Positions 7,045 through 12,601 of a stretch of 12,601 nucleotides of DNA are shown piece after piece. Position 1 is the stretch's first letter, and each line of letters starts with the position of its first letter. The DNA lies in NCBI GenBank assembly GCA_964415045.1, contig CAYPZL010000169.1:1-12601 (forward strand), written 5' to 3'. A program made the position numbers and the translations under genes. This stretch comes from CAYPZL01 sp964415045. GTDB taxonomy: Bacteria; Planctomycetota; Phycisphaerae; Sedimentisphaerales; Anaerobacaceae. The notes beneath the pieces are model-generated. The model was not told the DNA's origin, made no database searches, and saw only the letters and a list, made by a program, of their open reading frames with translations.

Positions 7045-7078
7045 GCGAGCGCGTCGCTTGCGGCTGGCAGATTTTTTT
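7045..7078 (+). terminator. Candidate terminator of gdhA
   Basis: GCGAGCG (7045-7051) pairs with CGCTTGC (7055-7061, one wobble) around a 3-base loop, six bases after the gdhA stop. A run of seven T (7072-7078) lies ten bases further on. The gap between stem and T run is longer than ideal. Confidence 0.4.
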
Positions 7079-7095
7079 GGGCATTGGGTGTTGCA

Positions 7096-7173
7096 GGGGG
7101 GGACGTGAGATTTGGCGGTCTCAATGGAGGCCCGGGACGTTTGGCGTTCATCGGCCGGCCAAATCCGCCCCCC
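7096..7173. repeat. Large two-part inverted repeat between convergent genes
   Basis: Outer arms are a run of seven G (7096-7102) and a run of six C (7168-7173). Inner arms are a perfect 8-bp pair, GATTTGGC (7109-7116) with GCCAAATC (7158-7165). It sits in the tail-to-tail space between gdhA and the nucleoside-hydrolase-like gene and could serve as a bidirectional 3'-end structure. No gene is seen in 7040-7252. Confidence 0.35.
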
Positions 7174-7252
7174 TTCACACCTTTTTCTGCGGCGCGGGCT
7201 GAGGCAGCCGCAATGAGTGGCGTCGTCCTGAAGTTGTCGGCCTGAGCGAGGG

Positions 7253-8365
7253 TTATGGCAGCTTTCCGAGGAGGGACTTCATCGCTGCCGTCACGGCCGA
7301 CGGGTAGTTTTCTCTGTCGCGAACGTGGAAGATGAAGCGGTTCGCGGAATTTCGATCGAGACGCCACGTTGTCACGCCTTCATCACTACAGGTCACGCTG
7401 ATCGGCTCGAAGGCGAACACGGCGCCGGCCTTGGCCTTGTCGCGCGGCAGGATCGTGCCGTCGGCGGCCACCGTTGAGCCGGCGCAGTGGAGAAAGCCCC
7501 CGGTGCACCACATGTGTCGGTCCTTCCCGCTGAACTGTGCCAGCAGTTGAGTGTCCGGCTCCTGCTCCAGATACCGCAGCCAGTGGTGGTCGAGGCGGCG
7601 GTCGAACATGTAGAGGAAGAAGTTCTGCGTTTGGTTCGAGAGGCCGGGCAGTATCTCGCTTTGACGGAACGCGTAGTGCGTGCCGTACCCTTGTTTCTCG
7701 GGCTGGTCCTTGGGCACATCTCCTTCGAAGCAGGGCATCCAGTAGAGGGGGCAGGGCAGATCGAAGATAGCGGCGTAGGCGGCTTTGCCAAGCGTGACGT
7801 TGTATTCGAGCTTGGCGCCGGAGACGCCGGTGCCGGCGTTGAGATAAATCGCCGCGCATTTGCGGGCGAAGAGGTCGGGCGCCTTCTTTCCGGCGACAGC
7901 AACGTCCCGGCAGCAGCCGGTGATGTGAATGACCACGGGCCGCTCCGCTCGTTGCAGCACGTCCAGTACCGTTCGCACACCCTGGTGGTCGGAGGCCGAG
8001 GCGTAGGGCTGGACGTCGTCGCGTGACTTCATGGGATGTGGAGAGCCTGCCGCGACGGGGACGGCCAGGCCCGTGATGCGGTTCATCCGGGCGATCGCCG
8101 CGACGTCGGGATTGCGGTCCTTCAGCCGGGCCGGCGGGTAGTCGATCACGACCGCCCGAAGGTCAATCTCGCCCGCATAGGCCAGGGCGAACACGCACGC
8201 TAAGTCCCAGTGATCGTCCGGGTCCACGTGCGGGCGATGAAGGTCGGTTACGTGAATCACCGGGACCGGCGCGTCATCTGCGCCGGCAGTGACGGCGGCT
8301 CCGAACGGGAGCAAACCGAGAGCAACCAGCGCGATCCATGGAACCGCTTTACGTTGACTTTTCAT
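7253..8365 (-). CDS. Secreted nucleoside-hydrolase-fold protein
   Basis: A 370-residue exported protein related to the inosine-uridine-preferring nucleoside hydrolase superfamily, whose classic members cleave the N-glycosidic bond of ribonucleosides. Signal peptide about 1-29 (IALVALGLLPFGAAVTAGA). Family landmarks: DLHRPHVDPDDHWDLACVFAL (41-61) in place of the usual DTDPGIDDALAL calcium-site motif, keeping D48, D50, D51 and D54; HITGCCRDVA (147-156) at the place of GPLTNIA; and EYNVTLGKAAYAAIF (187-201) matching EFNxxxDPEAA, with N189. The strand order fits, but the metal-site spacing is changed, so substrate and even activity are uncertain. The extracellular location would suit nucleoside or glycoside scavenging. 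The start ATG has GGGAGAAAG upstream. It ends at TAA 7253-7255, tail to tail with gdhA. It shares strand with the 8581 hydrolase, but a terminator separates them. Confidence 0.8.
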   Translation of the reverse strand: MKSQRKAVPWIALVALGLLPFGAAVTAGADDAPVPVIHVTDLHRPHVDPDDHWDLACVFALAYAGEIDLRAVVIDYPPARLKDRNPDVAAIARMNRITGLAVPVAAGSPHPMKSRDDVQPYASASDHQGVRTVLDVLQRAERPVVIHITGCCRDVAVAGKKAPDLFARKCAAIYLNAGTGVSGAKLEYNVTLGKAAYAAIFDLPCPLYWMPCFEGDVPKDQPEKQGYGTHYAFRQSEILPGLSNQTQNFFLYMFDRRLDHHWLRYLEQEPDTQLLAQFSGKDRHMWCTGGFLHCAGSTVAADGTILPRDKAKAGAVFAFEPISVTCSDEGVTTWRLDRNSANRFIFHVRDRENYPSAVTAAMKSLLGKLP

Positions 8366-8457
8366 CGTCGCTTTCTCCCATCTCCACGCGTCCCATCGAC
8401 GGTGCCGTGACAGGCGGGGCGACGTCGATGCAGGCGGCCGTCAAAGGCAATCACTTC

Positions 8458-8487
8458 TTGCTATCCGTTCCTGTCGCGCACCATAAT
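8458..8487 (+). promoter_or_regulatory. Candidate sigma-70-type promoter
   Basis: TTGCTA (8458-8463), an 18-base spacer and CATAAT (8482-8487, five of six to TATAAT). It points toward the short ORF at 8549, and no other plus-strand gene lies downstream. Its presence supports the idea that a gene once started here. Confidence 0.35.
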
Positions 8488-8492
8488 AGGGC

Positions 8493-8522
8493 AAAAGCCG
8501 AGAGCGCTCAACGGTTCTCGGC
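8493..8522 (-). terminator. Intrinsic terminator of the CocE-type hydrolase gene
   Basis: Read on the minus strand: GCCGAGA, a 12-base loop, TCTCGGC, then TTTT. The 7-bp stem (8497-8503 with 8516-8522; eight with a G-T pair) and the T run lie about 60 bases after the hydrolase stop. This separates that gene from the nucleoside-hydrolase-like gene downstream. Confidence 0.55.
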
Positions 8523-8548
8523 CCGGACGATTCTCAGGAGGTAGACGG

Positions 8549-8644
8549 ATGCAGGTACTTTCGCGACGGCAGTTTACCCGTCAGTCTTTCTTGAGCGATA
8601 TGACGGGCAGCGTGATGTGCGAGGGGTGTTCGGAGTTGAGGTAG
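8549..8644 (+). pseudogene. Short ORF with strong RBS and Tat-like start; possible 5' gene remnant
   Basis: AGGAGGT (8537-8542) stands six bases before an ATG opening a 31-codon frame that ends at TAG 8642-8644. The first 15 residues, MQVLSRRQFTRQSFL, resemble the start of a twin-arginine signal (SRRxF), common in secreted planctomycete enzymes. No hydrophobic stretch follows. From about codon 11 the frame runs over the stop codon and 3' coding end of the opposite-strand hydrolase. With the promoter candidate at 8458 this suggests a gene start cut off by a rearrangement that brought in the hydrolase. It could instead be a small real peptide or chance; expression is not shown. Confidence 0.3.
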
Positions 8645-10203
8645 ATCGTGTTGGTCGCGACTTGCGTCTTGTCGTCAGTGCCCGAAGGGCGGCCTGTGTT
8701 CGGGTTGGGTTCGAAGCGTGGCGCGTTGCTGGAGGAAATGGCGACGCGGACGCGGTGCCCCGGGCTGATAACCAGGCTGGTCGACCAGAGATCGATCTCC
8801 ATCTCGTAGATCTTCCCCGGCTCCATGGGCTCGTATTTCTCCATGGAGTTGCGGTGGCCGGCGCGGATGATGCCGTCGAGGACGATCATGCTGCGCCCGT
8901 CCGGATAGACGTCGCAGAGCTTGGCCGTGAAGTCCGTGTCCGGGGCCGTCGAGGAGGCCCACAGCTTGACCTTGACCGGTCCCGTGATCTCCACCCGGTG
9001 CCTCAGGGGCGGGGAGGTGAACAGTAGCACGTCCTTGCGGCCCTCCACGGGACGCTGATCGCGGGGGCCTTTGGAGATCGTGAGGTTGGCCCCGCCGATG
9101 GTGGGGACGGGGTCCTTCGGGTCGTACTCGAACGAGAGCGATCCGAACAGCTCCTGGGGCGGGCTCAGTCGCAGCTTGTTGTCCGTATGAAAATGGATCT
9201 TCCGGGGGGTAGCCGGAACGGGCCAGTCGTCGGCGGTTCGCCACTGGTTGCCCGGCGTCTCGGGGTCGTTTGGATCGCCCATCACGAAGTACTGCACCAC
9301 GGGGATTTTCTCGATTCCCTTGCCGTCGTTTTTCATCCAGAGGTCGAACCAGTTCCACATGTTCGCTGCCGCCGGATGGCCGGTGTTGGGAAAGACGAGG
9401 TCTTCGGAGCGGCCGTGCCCGTACGGTTCCATCACGAGCCGGCACTTGCCGCGCGCGCCGGTGTCGCCTTGCTTGTTGATCGTCAGGAAGCTATTAATCG
9501 TTCCGGCGGTGAAGATGTCGTACCAGCCGCCCAAGAACATCGTCGGGACATTCACGCGCTTCGCCATGCGCTCGGGGTCCATGGCCTTCCAGAAGTCGTC
9601 ATAGTTCGGATGGGCGCGAATCAGCTCGAGGTTCTTGGGATCGAACTTGTTGCCGTTGAGCCAGTTCTCCAGCAGGCTCTTTCGGAACGCTCCTCCCTGG
9701 TAGGCGGACTGATGGTACATGCTTGAAAACGCGACGCCGACGTAGCAGCAGACCAAATGGGGCGGGCGGCTCGGGGCCATCATGTTCAGCGCGATGCCCA
9801 GGGCGCTGATACCGAAGCCGCCGACCCTTCCGTTGGACCACGCCTGCTTGGCGATCCACTCCACGGTATCGTAGCCGTCTTGATGCTCGTTCCAGCCGCC
9901 GTGCACGAAAACGGGCCAGTCGTCGCCTTCGGAGTCGAACCGGCCGCGGAAGTCCTGGACGACCAGGGCGTAGCCGTGCTGGTGGGCGCCGGAGGCGAAG
10001 CCGGCGGCGGCGCCTTTGCCGTACGGGGTCCGAATCAGGATCGTCGGCCACGGACCGTCGCCATCGGGGAGATAGACGTAGGTGGCAAGCTTGACGTTGT
10101 CTCGCATGGGGACCATGACCGTTTCCGTGGTTCCCGCCGGGCACAGCGAAGGTGCGAACACCGCCATGGCGGCCAGTACGGCGACGTGCGTTGCGAATCT
10201 CAT
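8581..10203 (-). CDS. Secreted CocE/NonD-family alpha/beta hydrolase (X-Pro dipeptidyl-peptidase type)
   Basis: A 540-residue exported serine hydrolase. Signal peptide about 1-23 (VAVLAAMAVFAPSLCPAG). The alpha/beta-hydrolase part opens with VMVPMRDNVKLATYVYLPDGDGPWPTILIRTPYGKG (29-64). GFGISALG (129-136) is the nucleophile elbow GxSxxG with S133. GGWYDIF (225-231) carries the likely acid D229, and PYGHG (260-264) the likely H263. The C-terminal half (about 380-535) is the jelly-roll X-Pro peptidase C-terminal domain (ITGPVKVKLWASS, SPGHRVRVAISSSNAPRFEPNPNTG). Relatives cleave X-Pro peptides, cocaine-like esters or acyl/glutaryl amides; the substrate here cannot be read from sequence. The start ATG at 10203 is favoured by GGAGGT seven bases upstream and by the signal peptide; a start at 10296 would bury it. 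The gene is monocistronic, with a promoter, leader hairpin and terminator visible. Confidence 0.92.
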   Translation of the reverse strand: MRFATHVAVLAAMAVFAPSLCPAGTTETVMVPMRDNVKLATYVYLPDGDGPWPTILIRTPYGKGAAAGFASGAHQHGYALVVQDFRGRFDSEGDDWPVFVHGGWNEHQDGYDTVEWIAKQAWSNGRVGGFGISALGIALNMMAPSRPPHLVCCYVGVAFSSMYHQSAYQGGAFRKSLLENWLNGNKFDPKNLELIRAHPNYDDFWKAMDPERMAKRVNVPTMFLGGWYDIFTAGTINSFLTINKQGDTGARGKCRLVMEPYGHGRSEDLVFPNTGHPAAANMWNWFDLWMKNDGKGIEKIPVVQYFVMGDPNDPETPGNQWRTADDWPVPATPRKIHFHTDNKLRLSPPQELFGSLSFEYDPKDPVPTIGGANLTISKGPRDQRPVEGRKDVLLFTSPPLRHRVEITGPVKVKLWASSTAPDTDFTAKLCDVYPDGRSMIVLDGIIRAGHRNSMEKYEPMEPGKIYEMEIDLWSTSLVISPGHRVRVAISSSNAPRFEPNPNTGRPSGTDDKTQVATNTIYLNSEHPSHITLPVISLKKD

Positions 10204-10242
10204 CAAAGACCTCCATTCGCCTGATACAGCAGTATTCATATG

Positions 10243-10259
10243 CCCGGCCGAAGCCCGGG
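10243..10259 (-). promoter_or_regulatory. UUCG-tetraloop hairpin at the 5' end of the hydrolase mRNA
   Basis: On the minus strand CCCGG(G)C and GCCGGG pair, with one bulged G, around TTCG, forming the very stable C(UUCG)G cap. If the promoter at 10268-10296 is used, it would lie within a few bases of the transcript start, where such hairpins can protect mRNA from 5' attack. Confidence 0.4.
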
Positions 10260-10267
10260 TGGCTGCC

Positions 10268-10296
10268 ATTGTAAGGACTCCGGCGCCACAGTGCAA
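10268..10296 (-). promoter_or_regulatory. Candidate sigma-70-type promoter of the CocE-type hydrolase
   Basis: On the minus strand: TTGCAC, a 17-base spacer and TACAAT (five of six to TATAAT), 64 bases before the start codon. The -35 hexamer is weak. Confidence 0.4.
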
Positions 10297-10464
10297 TGCC
10301 GGGATATTCTTACAGACACGTCGAAGGCGCGGTTTCCCTGGAGTTTTGTAATAAGGCGTTGCGGCCGGCCGTCTACTGTATTATCCTCGGCGTCGCGCGT
10401 CGGCGGCTGCGGCGGCGTGTGGCACGAGAAGAAAGGCCGTTTCCCGCCGAACCGGGCGCTCATT

Positions 10465-10493
10465 TTGAGTGTATAGAAGGCGAAGATTTTATA
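10465..10493 (+). promoter_or_regulatory. Weak candidate promoter of the PQQ-like protein gene
   Basis: TTGAGT (10465-10470, four of six), a 17-base spacer and the AT-rich TTTATA (10488-10493). The -10 match is poor. It lies about 88 bases before the ATG at 10581. Confidence 0.25.
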
Positions 10494-10580
10494 CGGTTCT
10501 GGAAGTGTCTGTTTCGTAACGGCTTAGGTGATCAATCGCAGCGAATCCGGGCGGGGGGACAATGGAAAGGACGATGGCCC

Positions 10581-11810
10581 ATGCAGAATCTCAAGAGAAC
10601 CCTGATTATTTGTCTGGCTCTTCTGACGATGGTTTCGGCGGCCCGCGCCGCCGATTGGCCGCAATTTCGCGGTCCCGACCGTGACGGGACGTCACCGGAG
10701 ACCGGCCTGCTGAAACAATGGCCGGCCGAAGGCCCGAAGGAAATCTGGTCCTATGACGGCCTGGGCGAGGGCTACTCGTCCGCCGCCGTCGCCGACGGCA
10801 TCGTCTATACCTGCGGCATGATCGACAAAGAAGGCCATCTGTTCGCCTTCGATCTGAACGGCAACCTCAAGTACAAGGTCAAGTACGGTCCCGAGTGGAC
10901 CAAATCGGGCAACTACCCCGGCGCCCGCACCACTCCGACCATCGACGGCGACCGTCTCTATCTCATGAGCGGCCAGGGTCGCATCGCCTGCTACAACGCC
11001 AAGACGGGCGAGCCCGTCTGGCACGTGGACACGTTCGACGAATTCGGCGGCCGCAACATTCGCTGGGGCATTTCCGAATCCGTCCTCATCGACGGCGACA
11101 AAGCCATCTGCACCCCCGGCGGCAGGGACGCCACCGTCGTGGCCCTGAACAAGATGACCGGCGAGACCCTCTGGACGAGCAAGGGGCTCAGCGAGATGTC
11201 GGCCTATTGTTCGCCGATGGTCGTCGAAAGGGGACCGAATCGCCTCATCTTGACGATGGTGGAGAAATCCATCGCCGGCCTCGACGCCGCCACGGGCAAG
11301 GTCTATTGGACCGTGCCGCACAAAGTGAGCTACGATATCCAGGCCGTCAGTCCGCTCTACAAGGACGGCGTGATGTTCGTCACCAACGGGTACCGAAAGG
11401 GCAGCCACGGCTTCGCCCTCTCGCCCGACGGCGCCGGCATCGAGAAGAAATGGTCGGAGAAGTCGCTCGACGTCCACCATGGCGGCGTCGTCCTGGTCGA
11501 CGGCGACATTCACGGCGCCAGCACGCGGGGGCAGTGGATCTGCCTGGAGCTGGCGACCGGCAAGGTCAAGTTCTCCGAGAAGCTGGTCGGCAAAGGCTCG
11601 GTGATCTACGTCGACGGCATGCTCTACGGCTACGGCGAGAAGGGCCAGGCCGGACTGATCGAAATCACCCCCGCCGGCTACAAGCTCGTCAGCTCCTTCC
11701 GCGTCACCAAGGGCGGCGGACCCCACTGGGCCCACCCGGCTATCAGCGACGGACGCCTCTACCTCCGCCACGGCCAAGTCCTCATGGCCTACGACATCAA
11801 AGCCAAATAG
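10581..11810 (+). CDS. Secreted PQQ-like beta-propeller repeat protein
   Basis: A 409-residue exported protein. Signal peptide 1-23 (LIICLALLTMVSAARA, then ADWPQFRGPDRDG, a start typical of planctomycete PQQ-like proteins). Propeller blades show the repeat A-x-D/N-x-x-T-G-x-x-x-W: FDLNGNLKY (90-98), YNAKTGEPVW (138-147), LNKMTGETLW (189-198), LDAATGKVYW (234-243), LELATGKVKF (322-331), each after an IDGDRLYL-type strand. Quinoprotein dehydrogenase active-site signatures are not evident, so a binding or scaffold role like BamB's is more likely than oxidation. The start ATG at 10581 follows AAAGGA by nine bases and sits right before the signal peptide. The open frame reaches back to 10296, but that extension is Arg-rich and without an RBS. 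Its tail faces the LamG gene 40 bases on, with no strong terminator between. Confidence 0.88.
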   Translation: MQNLKRTLIICLALLTMVSAARAADWPQFRGPDRDGTSPETGLLKQWPAEGPKEIWSYDGLGEGYSSAAVADGIVYTCGMIDKEGHLFAFDLNGNLKYKVKYGPEWTKSGNYPGARTTPTIDGDRLYLMSGQGRIACYNAKTGEPVWHVDTFDEFGGRNIRWGISESVLIDGDKAICTPGGRDATVVALNKMTGETLWTSKGLSEMSAYCSPMVVERGPNRLILTMVEKSIAGLDAATGKVYWTVPHKVSYDIQAVSPLYKDGVMFVTNGYRKGSHGFALSPDGAGIEKKWSEKSLDVHHGGVVLVDGDIHGASTRGQWICLELATGKVKFSEKLVGKGSVIYVDGMLYGYGEKGQAGLIEITPAGYKLVSSFRVTKGGGPHWAHPAISDGRLYLRHGQVLMAYDIKAK

Positions 11811-11850
11811 ATTGTATCGGGGACCCGAGAGCGACTCAGATAAGCGGGGC

Positions 11851-12601
11851 TTACGGTTGTACAGCCCGGTTGTAGACGCGGACGTCGTCGATCAGGCCGC
11901 AGAAGAAGGTGTCGGGTGTCATATTCTTGCCGCAGCCGATCTTTATGTCGCCGGTGCAATCTGCCAGGGGAACATCCGTGTCTTCGGCGACGAGAACGTC
12001 GTCCACATGGAGCCTGCGATGCGAGCCGTCCCAGGTGAAGCCGATGCGGTGCCAGTCGCCCTCGCCAATGATCGCGTCTGAATACAACACTTTGCTCAGC
12101 CGACCGCCGCTCTTCAGTTCGGTCATGAGAGCACCCGTAGCCGGGTCGAACATCAGCCAGTTGGTGCCTGCCTGTTGTGAAATGATCGTCTGACCGGGGG
12201 CGCCGCCTTTGACCCAGGCGAGCACACTGAGGGGGCCCTCTTTGGGATTGAGGACGAAATCGGCCACAGCGAAGGTTGCCCCGTCGAGCTCCAGTGCCCC
12301 GTCTATTATACCGCCGGCAGGCTGCCAGAGAGGAGAGCCCGTCAGCGTCGCATCGTGGCCGCCGGCACTGTCGTAGGCGGTCATGCCCTCGATCTCGTCC
12401 AGCTTCCAATGGGCGAGCAGGGCGGGGTCGGGGATCTCCTGGCCCCAATAGGCCATCAGGGCCTCCAGATCCACGGCATCTACGATGCCATCACCAAAAA
12501 GTGGTGGGGCGATGTCAAACAGCGGATCGTTCTGGCGCCAGTGTTCAGTGTCCTTTCGGCGCGGGTGAAAAATCTGAGTTTTTGATGGCGGTTTGGGTTT
12601 G
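11851..12601 (-). CDS. LamG-domain protein with dockerin-like motif (5' end outside window)
   Basis: The minus-strand frame is open from the window edge to TAA 11851-11853, giving 249 visible residues. A dockerin-type half EF-hand, FGDGIVDAVDLEALMAYWG (about 35-53), is followed by a complete LamG jelly roll (about 59-249), from LLAHWKLDE through DWHRIGFTWDG and LHVDDVLVAED to GLIDDVRVYNRAV. The protein ends directly after the LamG fold with no anchor. A GTG at 12474 could be read as a start, but it lies inside the dockerin-like motif and has no good RBS, so the true gene begins beyond the window. The first 20 or so residues are basic and less GC-rich, so a frameshift or gene edge there cannot be excluded. 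A secreted binding protein is the likely role; its ligand is unknown. Confidence 0.75.
   Translation of the reverse strand, partial: KPKPPSKTQIFHPRRKDTEHWRQNDPLFDIAPPLFGDGIVDAVDLEALMAYWGQEIPDPALLAHWKLDEIEGMTAYDSAGGHDATLTGSPLWQPAGGIIDGALELDGATFAVADFVLNPKEGPLSVLAWVKGGAPGQTIISQQAGTNWLMFDPATGALMTELKSGGRLSKVLYSDAIIGEGDWHRIGFTWDGSHRRLHVDDVLVAEDTDVPLADCTGDIKIGCGKNMTPDTFFCGLIDDVRVYNRAVQP

Larger units (their letters stand above)
10204..10580. other. Divergent intergenic region between the hydrolase and PQQ-like genes
   Basis: This 377-base spacer carries the hydrolase RBS, leader hairpin and promoter candidate at its left end and a weak plus-strand promoter candidate near 10465. A plus-strand frame is open through it from 10296, but it encodes an Arg-rich non-signal sequence and is judged non-coding. 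Nothing else was recognised. Confidence 0.6.

Noticed and set aside
5663..7084. A 473-codon open frame opposite gdhA
   Set aside because: Mirror of the well-conserved gdhA coding sequence; its translation is His/Ala/Arg-rich with no recognisable motif.
10204..10296. N-terminal extension of the CocE-type hydrolase to 10296
   Set aside because: GGAGGT and the signal peptide fix the start at 10203. The extension also overlaps the likely promoter and leader hairpin.
10296..10580. N-terminal extension of the PQQ-like protein to an ATG at 10296
   Set aside because: The extension is Arg-rich, has no RBS and would bury the signal peptide that starts at 10581.
10692..11777. A 361-codon minus-strand frame opposite the PQQ-like gene
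   Set aside because: Shadow of the propeller repeats; the plus strand has RBS, signal peptide and blade motifs.
1..12601. CRISPR arrays, insertion sequences, tRNA or rRNA genes, defence systems
   Set aside because: No regularly spaced repeats, transposase motifs with flanking inverted repeats, tRNA-like T-loop sequence or defence-gene domains were seen on either strand.

Overview
The window looks like chromosomal DNA of a planctomycete, most likely of the Phycisphaerae/Sedimentisphaerales type. This is inferred from GC-rich coding sequence and several secreted modular proteins in the style of that group: LamG jelly rolls joined to FnIII-like repeats, a VDDFESYT-type C-terminal module, a PQQ-type propeller starting WPQFRGPDRDG, and a dockerin-like GDGIVDAVDLEAL motif. 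No rRNA, tRNA, CRISPR array, transposase or phage gene was seen.

Layout, left to right. (1) The 3' end of a secreted beta-sandwich protein (3-152, +) and a hairpin. (2) A 1126-residue secreted LamG/FnIII-like/DUF1349-like protein (296-3676, +) with a strong terminator. (3) A convergent solitary LuxR-type regulator with a GAF-like sensor domain (3803-4873, -). (4) A 369-base AT-rich divergent intergenic region with candidate promoters, a perfect Shine-Dalgarno in front of a 12-codon ORF, and a stem-loop. (5) A small protein of unknown function (5243-5557, +), a GNRA-capped hairpin, and an NADP-type glutamate dehydrogenase gene, gdhA (5654-7039, +). (6) Convergent to gdhA, a secreted nucleoside-hydrolase-fold protein (7253-8365, -). 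(7) A spacer with a minus-strand terminator, a plus-strand promoter and a 31-codon ORF with a strong RBS and a Tat-like N-terminus. (8) A secreted CocE/NonD-type serine hydrolase (8581-10203, -). (9) A 377-base divergent intergenic region. (10) A secreted PQQ-like beta-propeller protein (10581-11810, +). (11) The 3' part of another LamG protein with a dockerin-like motif (11851 to the window end, -).

The genes do not form one pathway. Most are single transcription units in divergent or convergent arrangement. The common theme is export: five of the eight large or partial CDSs encode, or by domain type should encode, secreted proteins for binding or hydrolysing external substrates. gdhA is the one clear core-metabolism gene (ammonia assimilation). 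The small gene just before it is its only likely operon partner. I see no clear new multi-gene system. The best second-look items are the small orphan gene and structured leader before gdhA, the leader-ORF/stem-loop region at 5026-5131, and the apparent 5' gene remnant at 8549.
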